In this document: positions 1-5,028 of the stretch, piece after piece
How the letters are laid out: each line of letters begins with the position of its first letter
Position numbering within the stretch: the stretch's first letter is position 1
NCBI GenBank assembly: GCA_903909295.1
Contig: CAIVVG010000054.1
Span: 1 to 5,028, forward strand
Origin: an uncultured Chlamydiae bacterium
GTDB lineage: Bacteria; Chlamydiota; Chlamydiia; Chlamydiales; SM23-39
Direction: 5' to 3'
Length of the DNA stretch: 5,028 nucleotides
Translations under genes and position numbers: made by a program
The notes under the pieces: generated by a model
Seen by the model: only the letters and a program-made list of their open reading frames with translations
What the model was told of the DNA's origin: nothing
The model's database searches: none

Positions 1-620
1 ATCAACACAAATTGCCATCGGTTTTGATACATTTGCCTGACCGTCTCATGTTCCCGCAGCAATTTCACAGTGAGATACAAAAGGTCATCAAAATCGAGAG
101 CGTTGCAATAGGCCAGTTGCTTTTGATAAAGGGGATACGCTTGAAGAAAAAGGGGCTCTTTAGAAATCCGATAGGCCTCATCAGGCCCTATGAGATCGTT
201 CTTCGCTTTTGAGATGAGCTGGCGCACTTCCTTAAGCTGCCCCTTTGCTTCCTTGACTTGAAGCTGTTCAAAACACCCTTTCAGCAACTTTTCACTGTCG
301 TCTTCATCATAGATTGCAAAATCCCCTTTGTATCCCAACGCACCGATCGATTCGCGCAAGATGCGAGCTCCCAAGCTATGGAATGTAGAGGCGAGAATCT
401 GCGCCTGATTGCGCATCCGAATCCGGTGGCGCATTTCATCAGCGGCTTTGTTGGTAAACGTCACCGCCAGAATGGTCGACGCCGGAACACCAAGATCTAG
501 GAGGTGGCTGATTCGGTAGGTGACGACACGCGTTTTGCCAGAGCCTGCCGATGCGATGACCAGGAGGGGCCCTTCGACGTGGTTGACGGCTACTTCTTGC
601 TGTGGATTTAAATCGCTCAT
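1..620 (-). CDS. UvrD/PcrA/Rep-family superfamily 1A DNA helicase, N-terminal part (gene continues beyond the left edge)
   Basis: Reading the minus strand from the ATG at 620-618 gives 206 complete codons with no stop before the window edge. Visible in order are an N-terminal Q-motif (LNPQQ, residues 4-8), Walker A (ASAGSGKT, 23-30; K29 and T30 contact ATP), motif Ia (TFTNKAADEM, 54-63), TFHSLGARILR (79-89), IYDEDD (103-108) and ALDFDDLL (174-181). The frame ends at WQFVL, just where the DEXQDT Walker B motif would follow. This order is that of UvrD, PcrA and Rep, cytoplasmic 3'-5' ATP-dependent helicases acting in excision repair, mismatch repair or replication restart. UvrD, PcrA and Rep cannot be told apart because the C-terminal two thirds is missing, so no symbol is given. 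No clear Shine-Dalgarno precedes the ATG; an in-frame TTG lies four codons upstream but the Q-motif position favours the ATG. The gene lies downstream of putA on the same strand, across a 107-bp gap containing a hairpin. Confidence 0.93.
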   Translation of the reverse strand, partial: MSDLNPQQEVAVNHVEGPLLVIASAGSGKTRVVTYRISHLLDLGVPASTILAVTFTNKAADEMRHRIRMRNQAQILASTFHSLGARILRESIGALGYKGDFAIYDEDDSEKLLKGCFEQLQVKEAKGQLKEVRQLISKAKNDLIGPDEAYRISKEPLFLQAYPLYQKQLAYCNALDFDDLLYLTVKLLREHETVRQMYQNRWQFVL

Positions 621-633
621 AGGGATGGGCAAT

Positions 634-662
634 ATGTTACAGGAGCTGATCGTTACTCACAA
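634..662 (-). promoter_or_regulatory. Candidate sigma-70-type promoter for the helicase gene
   Basis: On the minus strand, TTGTGA (662-657, 4 of 6 matches to TTGACA) is followed after exactly 17 bases by TAACAT (639-634, 4 of 6 matches to TATAAT). The predicted transcript would start only a few bases before the ATG at 620, giving a very short leader, in keeping with the lack of a Shine-Dalgarno. The site sits just past the outer end of the inverted repeat that follows putA, a sensible place for a separate promoter. Both hexamers are mediocre and chance matches of this quality are common. Confidence 0.3.
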
Positions 663-725
663 GTTTTATTGCTTTAGCCAAGTTAACAGGATAACGTCAC
701 GAAACGTGGCTAAAGCAATAAGACT
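662..725. repeat. Perfect 15-bp inverted repeat between putA and the helicase gene; possible atypical terminator
   Basis: TTATTGCTTTAGCCA at 666-680 is matched exactly by its reverse complement at 707-721, with a 26-base loop. Three further outer pairs (662-664 with 723-725) extend the stem past one position (665/722) that is a T-G wobble in plus-strand RNA and a C-A mismatch in minus-strand RNA. The loop contains a smaller hairpin option, CACG-AAA-CGTG at 698-708, that competes with the inner end of the long stem. The stem begins two bases beyond the putA stop codon, the position of a 3'-end hairpin. Neither strand has a run of T after the stem, so it is not a textbook Rho-independent terminator. 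It could act as an atypical terminator, protect the 3' end of putA mRNA, or be a small dispersed palindromic repeat. The repeat itself is certain; its role is not. Confidence 0.8.
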
Positions 726-727
726 GG

Positions 728-3700
728 TTAAAGGATAGGGCGCCGGATTTCCCCTTCGCGGAGCCCCAAGTTCCCATACCGGTGGTAGTCGATGCTTAAG
801 GCCACTTCGCGCAGGTAGTGCAGTAGCTCTAGGCGCCCATTCGCTAAAACGGGATCGCAAATGACATAGACCCCATGGTGCGCCGCCGCCTCGTAGAGAG
901 CGTGGCTGGGGGATTCCACTACGCGGACCCGTTTCATCTCGCCCTTGCGCACTCTCTGTAAAAACTCTTCCTCTGTCTCTTCTACAACTCGGAGGAGCGG
1001 AACGAGTTCATGCCAATCGAGCTGAGACCGTGTTTTTACCATCACGCTCACTTCCATTTGCGCTCCGCAAGTGAGCGCTGCAGCACAGACGCGTAAGATA
1101 TCGAGCGCTTTCGCGTGAACGCCTATGCGGAGCACAATCCCTTTGCGAGGGACATAGCGGAAAAAGTTATCCTGCCCGACGATTTTGCTCGGGTCTCTTC
1201 CTTGATGAAGCCGCTTCCACCAGTAAGCGTAGTTCGAGACACTCGCCGTCCAAAGGCCGAGCTCTTCTCCGGTCAGATCGAGCTTTTCCAAGAAACCGGT
1301 GAGGCTGTTGACCCACTCATTGACGGGGTGCTTTTCTTGGGGGAGACCCATCTGCTTGACATGCAGTAATTCGCGCAAATAATTGGGCCCACCCGCTTTG
1401 GAGCCGCCACCGAAGCTGCTGAGCTTGGTCCCTCCAAAGGGCTGCCTTCTGACAATCGCCCCCGTAATCGTTCGGTTCACATAAAGGTTGCCCGCCTCGA
1501 TCTGGTCGATCCAGAGCATCTGCTCACGCTCATCTAGGCTATGGAGGCCTGAAGTCAGTCCGTAAGGAACTGCATTCGCCAAATCGATGGCGTGCTGAAG
1601 GTTGTCCGCTCTCATCAGCCCCAATACGGGACCAAAAAGCTCTGTCATATGGGTAAAACCCCCCGGCTGAACGCCCAGTTTGATTCCAGGGCTCCATAGA
1701 TTGGGATGGTCGGGATCGACCTGAGGTTTTAAAAGCCACTCTTCTCCCGGCTCTAGGGTGGTCAATGCTTTTTTCAGAGCGCCGCTCGGAGCGTGAATCA
1801 GGGGATTGATCTTCGTTGTAAGTTCCGTCGCGGGGCCCACTTTCCAGCTCGCCGCTGCATCCCTTAAATGGCGGCGGAAATGGGGGTCATCATAGACCTC
1901 CGCCTCTAAAATGGCCAATGAAGCTGCTGAACATTTTTGCCCTGCATGGCCAAAAGCAGATTGGAGAAGGTCTTTCACTGCAAGATCGCGGTCGGAGAGC
2001 GCCGTGATGATGATGCTATTTTTGCCCCCCGTCTCAGCGGCGAGGTCGAGGTCGGGGCGAAGAGCGAGGAATTTCTGAGCTGTCGAGGTGCCTCCGGTAA
2101 GGACAACCGCATTGACCCTTTTATCCTGAATGAGATGCGCTCCCACCTGCTCTCCCGAACAGGGGAGAAATTGCAACACCTCTTTCGGAATCCCCGCATC
2201 CCACATCGCCTTGGCAAGATGCCATCCGACGAGAACTGTATCGGAGGCTGGCTTGAAAATCACGCAGTTGCCCGCGATGAGAGCGGCCAAAATCCCTCCG
2301 ACGGGAATGGCGCAAGGGAAGTTCCAAGGTGACGCCACAACCACAGTCCCCTTGGGAGACCACTGGACATCCTTCATCTGGGAAATGCGCTCCATCTGGC
2401 GCCGATAATACTCAGCAAAGTCAATCGCCTCAGAGACTTCCGGGTCTGCTTCGGAAACGGTTTTTCCCCCATCGATCATCATCGCTCCGATCAGCTCTCC
2501 TCTCCGCTCGCGAAGCAAGCGCGCCACTTGACAGAGTAACTGACTCCGATGAGCCACGCTTTGAGAAGCCCACTGCTTCTCGTGAACTTTGGCACATTCC
2601 AAGGCTTGTTTGATGTGCTCGGGTTGCGCTTTTGCGTAAATGTAAAGCGGCTTTACATGATCCGATGGGCTGTATCCAACACCCTCTTTATTCGGGAAAA
2701 TCTCCTTGCCGCCGACGACCAAGGGAACGGGGTCGGGCTGAAGATTTTTCCAATGGTGCGCTAATTCTTTGGCCCAACGCCGATTTGCAGGGAGGGAAAA
2801 ATCGGTATCGGATTCGTTATCAAAGCGCGCTTGAGGATCGAGGTGATGGGGTTGCACAAGCCGGCTTTGTCTGCGGCGAGGGCTCATCGGAGCTGTATCA
2901 ATTGCATCACAGCTCTCTAAGAAGAGGGCGCTCTGGCTTTCCCAGCTATCGGTGCCCGGTCGGAGCCCAAAGACGTGACGAAGGAAGTTTTCGGGCCCTG
3001 TATTTTCATCGAGTCTACGAATGAGGTAGGCGATTGCGTGTTGGAATTCTTGTTTGGTCGCAATTGGACAATAGAGGAGGATATCGCCGGTCAATTGCTG
3101 AACGACGCGCCGCATCGCATCGGCCATCCCTTCGAGCATCTCAAACCCTACGTAAGGCTCTACCTGATTTTCTACGCGCAGCAACATCGCAAACGCGATA
3201 TCGAAAAGATTGTGACTGGCAACGCCAATGCGGACCGCTCGCGCATTTTCTGGGATACAGCCATAGGTGACCATCCGCTTGTAGTTGGCATCTACTTCCA
3301 CTTTGGTCTGGTAAGGAGCTTGCTGCCATCCCTTGAGAGACGCTTCGAATTGCTCCATGGCCAAATTAGCCCCCTTGACAATCCGGATCTTGATTGGCGC
3401 CCCCCCATTTTGGATGCGCCGCCGAGCCCACTCGGTCAATGTCTTTTGCACTGCGTGAGAATCGGGCAAATAGGCCTGCAGAACAATCCCTGCAGAGTAA
3501 TTGTGGAACTCAGGTTCATCGAGCACTTTTAGGAACGCCGCTACAGTCAAGTCGAGATCGCGGTATTCCTCCATGTCGAGGTTGACAAAACGGTGTTTTT
3601 TACCATGCATCGCTGCGCGGTACAGAACTTTCAGCCGCTCCACAATCTGTTCGACCGTATCGTCGAAATCAAGGAGATTGATCTGGCTAAAAATAGTGGA

Positions 3701-4168
3701 AATTTTGATGGAGGTGTAATCGATCTCTTTGGATTTTAAATCTCCGAGGTAGAGGTGCATTCGAGTTTGGGCCTCTGACTCACTGAGAATCGCCTCCCCC
3801 AGGTGATTGAGGTTCAAACGGACCCCTTCACTGCGGCGCCTTTGAATATGCTTATGCAAAGGGCCCTGTTCTCCCGGAAGAATCACCCGATTGGTCTCCC
3901 TGCGCAGAGCTTGAATCGCCAAAGGAACAAGATATTGAGCTAGGTTAGGGCCCGCCAAGCTAAAAGCCGATAACTCCATCCGCTTGATCCAATCTAAGTA
4001 ATGGGGAACCCCCATCTGATGGAGTAGGAAGATCATCTGGTCTGCCACACGCCGCAGCGTGCTACTTCGAAAGCACTGATCGGTCATCGCCGTTGTAAAT
4101 GCCTTCCCAACGGGATCCTTCATCATTCGGGCCAGTTGAGCTTGCACCGTTTTTTCACTAGATGACAT
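728..4168 (-). CDS. putA: Bifunctional proline dehydrogenase / L-glutamate gamma-semialdehyde dehydrogenase PutA, type B (N-terminal helices split off)
   Basis: This 1146-residue protein oxidises proline to P5C with FAD, then glutamate semialdehyde to glutamate with NAD+. The PRODH barrel covers about 113-410: LNHLGEAIL (120-128), SIKIST with K155, NLDMEEYRDLDL (196-207), VLQAYLPDS (229-237), VKGANLAME (264-272) and RRLDENTGPENFL (384-396), whose two Arg correspond to the proline-carboxylate ligands of known PutAs. After a linker, the aldehyde dehydrogenase domain (about 485-940) shows PWNFP with N616, FKPAS with K639, GGTS (692-695), ETGGKN with general base E712, GQKCSA with nucleophile C746 and ELFGPV (843-848). 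Residues about 950-1146 match the C-terminal ALDH-superfamily-like domain of type B PutAs (VLANGRLELLHYLRE, YHRYGNLG). There is no ribbon-helix-helix domain, so it should not act as its own repressor. All catalytic residues are present. The ATG at 4168 is preferred to a TTG at 4174 and overlaps the stop of the preceding small ORF; the first arm helices lie in that ORF, in another frame. No strong Shine-Dalgarno is visible. Confidence 0.97.
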   Translation of the reverse strand: MSSSEKTVQAQLARMMKDPVGKAFTTAMTDQCFRSSTLRRVADQMIFLLHQMGVPHYLDWIKRMELSAFSLAGPNLAQYLVPLAIQALRRETNRVILPGEQGPLHKHIQRRRSEGVRLNLNHLGEAILSESEAQTRMHLYLGDLKSKEIDYTSIKISTIFSQINLLDFDDTVEQIVERLKVLYRAAMHGKKHRFVNLDMEEYRDLDLTVAAFLKVLDEPEFHNYSAGIVLQAYLPDSHAVQKTLTEWARRRIQNGGAPIKIRIVKGANLAMEQFEASLKGWQQAPYQTKVEVDANYKRMVTYGCIPENARAVRIGVASHNLFDIAFAMLLRVENQVEPYVGFEMLEGMADAMRRVVQQLTGDILLYCPIATKQEFQHAIAYLIRRLDENTGPENFLRHVFGLRPGTDSWESQSALFLESCDAIDTAPMSPRRRQSRLVQPHHLDPQARFDNESDTDFSLPANRRWAKELAHHWKNLQPDPVPLVVGGKEIFPNKEGVGYSPSDHVKPLYIYAKAQPEHIKQALECAKVHEKQWASQSVAHRSQLLCQVARLLRERRGELIGAMMIDGGKTVSEADPEVSEAIDFAEYYRRQMERISQMKDVQWSPKGTVVVASPWNFPCAIPVGGILAALIAGNCVIFKPASDTVLVGWHLAKAMWDAGIPKEVLQFLPCSGEQVGAHLIQDKRVNAVVLTGGTSTAQKFLALRPDLDLAAETGGKNSIIITALSDRDLAVKDLLQSAFGHAGQKCSAASLAILEAEVYDDPHFRRHLRDAAASWKVGPATELTTKINPLIHAPSGALKKALTTLEPGEEWLLKPQVDPDHPNLWSPGIKLGVQPGGFTHMTELFGPVLGLMRADNLQHAIDLANAVPYGLTSGLHSLDEREQMLWIDQIEAGNLYVNRTITGAIVRRQPFGGTKLSSFGGGSKAGGPNYLRELLHVKQMGLPQEKHPVNEWVNSLTGFLEKLDLTGEELGLWTASVSNYAYWWKRLHQGRDPSKIVGQDNFFRYVPRKGIVLRIGVHAKALDILRVCAAALTCGAQMEVSVMVKTRSQLDWHELVPLLRVVEETEEEFLQRVRKGEMKRVRVVESPSHALYEAAAHHGVYVICDPVLANGRLELLHYLREVALSIDYHRYGNLGLREGEIRRPIL

Positions 4169-4170
4169 TA
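4166..4170 (-). other. TAATG stop/start overlap joining the small upstream ORF to the main putA ORF
   Basis: On the minus strand the TAA of the upstream 44-codon ORF (4170-4168) shares its last A with the ATG of the main putA ORF (4168-4166). Such overlaps commonly allow a terminating ribosome to restart on the next frame. Going from the upstream frame to the putA frame is a -1 step. The local sequence (ACT TGT TAA) is not a canonical X-XXY-YYZ slippery heptamer, so programmed frameshifting is not evident. Coupled re-initiation, or a plain one-base deletion in the genome or assembly, fits better. Confidence 0.6.
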
Positions 4171-4302
4171 ACAAGTAGACTCGCGGACCATCAGAGAAGC
4201 CAGCTCGATGGTGAGGCGCTTCCTCTCTTCGAGGCTTTGGGGCTTCCCCTTTGCGTTGTCAAGAATCTCTACCGCAGCATCAAGATAAGAAGTTTTGGCC
4301 AT
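4168..4302 (-). CDS. putA: N-terminal fragment of PutA in a separate frame (probable frameshift or split gene)
   Basis: The 44-residue product starts MAKTSYLDAAVEILDNAK and continues through SLEERKRLTIELASLMVREST to Cys and a stop. It is charged and predicted helical, with no signal peptide or membrane segment. It has the pattern of the N-terminal arm helices of type B PutAs, which lead into the xQLARMMxDPxG segment seen at residues 10-22 of the downstream ORF. Adding one base between ACT and TTA near 4171-4176 would join the frames into a continuous PutA of about 1190-1200 residues. The alternative reading of the same stretch in the putA frame (open to a TGA at 4259-4261) is Arg/Pro-rich and unlike PutA, so the break lies near the 3' end of this ORF. 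An in-frame ATG at 4329-4327 would add nine residues (MEVYGIDND); neither start has a well-placed Shine-Dalgarno. That the peptide belongs to PutA is an inference from pattern and position, not from an alignment. Confidence 0.6.
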   Translation of the reverse strand: MAKTSYLDAAVEILDNAKGKPQSLEERKRLTIELASLMVRESTC

Positions 4303-4330
4303 GTCGTTATCTATACCATAGACCTCCATC

Positions 4331-4359
4331 TTTGCACAAAAGTTTTTTGCGCGTATACT
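4331..4359 (+). promoter_or_regulatory. Candidate sigma-70-type promoter for the NamZ gene
   Basis: TTTGCA (4331-4336, 4 of 6 matches to TTGACA) and TATACT (4354-4359, 5 of 6 matches to TATAAT) are separated by exactly 17 bases, and the spacer contains A/T runs. The predicted start of transcription, about 7 bases after the -10, falls at about 4366, directly before the GTG at 4367. The transcript would therefore be nearly leaderless, and the AGGAG at 4361-4365 would be largely outside it. The -10 is embedded in the palindrome GTATAC (4353-4358), so the opposite strand carries TATACG, which could serve the divergent putA, but no good minus-strand -35 is visible. Confidence 0.45.
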
Positions 4360-4366
4360 TAGGAGT

Positions 4367-5028
4367 GTGTACCCTTGGTTGTTTCTTTTTGTCTGTTGTT
4401 CCCTTTTCGGCTCTGTACTTCCAGGGCTCGACGTCTTTTTCCTAGAGCCGCGTTACCAGGAACTCGTCCGCGGTAAAAAAATTGGGATCTTGACCAACCA
4501 TACAGCCGTCGATAGCCAAATGCGCTCTATCATGGACCGATTTCAAGGACAGGAAGTCATCGCCTTTTTCTCCCCCGAACATGGCTTTCAAGGACAGCAC
4601 TATGCCTGGGGATCGGTCGCCCACACCGACCAGAAGGGGATCCCCGTTTACAGCCTCCACGGAGAAACCCGGCGCCCCACCCCAGAAATGTTGAAAGGGA
4701 TCGAGGTTCTGATCTACGACATTCAGTGCACCGGCGTGCGCGCTTATACCTACCCCACCTCCCTGTTTTACATGATGGAAGCAGCAGCCAAAGCCCATAT
4801 CGCAGTCATCGTATTAGACCGCCCCAATCCCATCAACGGACTCACCGTCGACGGCCCCATGTTGGAAGACAAATGGCGCTCGTACATCGGATACATCAAC
4901 GTCCCCTACTGTCACGGAATGACCATCGGAGAACTCGCCCAGTTTTTCAATGCAGAGTACAAAGTCGGGTGCAACCTGACCGTTGTTCCTCTAAAAGGGT
5001 GGAACCGGGCCATGAGTTACCGCGACAC
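4367..5028 (+). CDS. namZ: Exo-beta-N-acetylmuramidase NamZ / DUF1343 (YbbC-like, GH171) family protein, N-terminal part (gene continues beyond the right edge)
   Basis: From the GTG at 4367 the frame stays open for 220 codons to the window edge. Residues about 4-20 are hydrophobic (WLFLFVCCSLFGSVLPG), suggesting a secretion signal; no lipobox is seen. Then comes GLDVFF (20-25) and the DUF1343 core: GKKIGILTNHTAVDS (36-50), FFSPEHGFQG (67-76), GIPVYSLHG (91-99), RRPTPEML (102-109), YDIQCTGVRAYTY (117-129), VLDRPNPINGLTVDGP (149-164) and YCHGMTIGELAQFFN (181-195). Characterised family members are exo-lytic enzymes releasing N-acetylmuramic acid from the non-reducing end of peptidoglycan fragments, so this protein probably works in the periplasm in cell-wall recycling or scavenging. 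Full-length members are about 400 residues, so roughly the first half is present. The start is uncertain: GTG 4367 lies only one base after AGGAG, TTG 4379 lies 13 bases after it, and the in-frame stretch upstream to a TAG at 4319 has no ATG, GTG or TTG. Confidence 0.9.
   Translation, partial: MYPWLFLFVCCSLFGSVLPGLDVFFLEPRYQELVRGKKIGILTNHTAVDSQMRSIMDRFQGQEVIAFFSPEHGFQGQHYAWGSVAHTDQKGIPVYSLHGETRRPTPEMLKGIEVLIYDIQCTGVRAYTYPTSLFYMMEAAAKAHIAVIVLDRPNPINGLTVDGPMLEDKWRSYIGYINVPYCHGMTIGELAQFFNAEYKVGCNLTVVPLKGWNRAMSYRD

Noticed and set aside
662..730. Integron attC-like site
   Set aside because: The dyad and nearby GTTAAC/GTTAAAG strings were compared with the RYYYAAC and GTTRRRY core sites; they do not match at the required places and no integrase or cassette is present.
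258..738. Plus-strand open frames of 80 and 72 codons over the helicase region
   Set aside because: They are antisense to the helicase motifs (Walker A, motif Ia), and the second runs through the inverted repeat into the putA end.
2975..3532. 185-codon plus-strand open frame inside putA, and several other 60-130 codon antisense frames across 1115-3719
   Set aside because: They lie entirely opposite the well-supported putA reading frame, show no recognisable domains and are explained by the codon usage of a G+C-balanced gene.
4160..4180. Programmed -1 ribosomal frameshift site at the putA junction
   Set aside because: No X-XXY-YYZ slippery heptamer precedes the TAA. The A6 run at 4147-4158 lies after the stop and cannot rescue the upstream frame.
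4311..4327. GGAGG followed by ATG GTA TAG as a tiny leader ORF ahead of the putA fragment
   Set aside because: The spacing from GGAGG to this ATG is only three bases and the product would be two residues; GGAGG is equally explained as the Glu-Val codons of the longer N-terminal start.
4442..4798. 118-codon minus-strand open frame
   Set aside because: It is antisense to the conserved DUF1343 core; the plus-strand frame carries the family motifs and this one none.

Overview
The window is ordinary bacterial chromosome, roughly half G+C by eye. It holds two minus-strand genes followed by one divergent plus-strand gene. From left to right these are the N-terminal part of a UvrD/PcrA/Rep-type DNA helicase (runs off the left edge, minus), a large bifunctional proline-catabolic enzyme PutA (minus), and the N-terminal part of a probably exported NamZ/DUF1343 exo-beta-N-acetylmuramidase (runs off the right edge, plus). 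No RNA gene, mobile element, CRISPR array or phage gene was seen. The lineage cannot be fixed from this sequence. Type B PutA and NamZ occur in several Gram-negative phyla; the general look of the proteins made me think of environmental Chlamydiota or relatives, but that is a weak impression.

Region by region: positions 1-620 encode the helicase N-terminus (Q-motif, Walker A, motif Ia, start of the 1B subdomain). Positions 621-727 are a non-coding gap with a perfect 15-bp inverted repeat just after the putA stop and a weak candidate promoter for the helicase. Positions 728-4168 encode nearly all of PutA (1146 aa from the ATG). Positions 4168-4302 (possibly to 4329) encode a 44-53 residue peptide that reads as the missing N-terminal helices of the same PutA, in another frame, with its TAA overlapping the ATG of the main ORF (TAATG). 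About 40-65 bp then separate this from the divergent namZ gene, whose best promoter has its -10 about 7 bp before the first usable GTG.

Functionally, PutA converts proline to glutamate, feeding carbon and electrons into central metabolism and the quinone pool. NamZ removes MurNAc from the ends of peptidoglycan fragments. The helicase serves DNA repair or replication. The three do not form an evident pathway. The main point of interest is the 5' end of putA, which looks like a one-base frameshift or a split, translationally coupled gene. No previously undescribed system could be supported.
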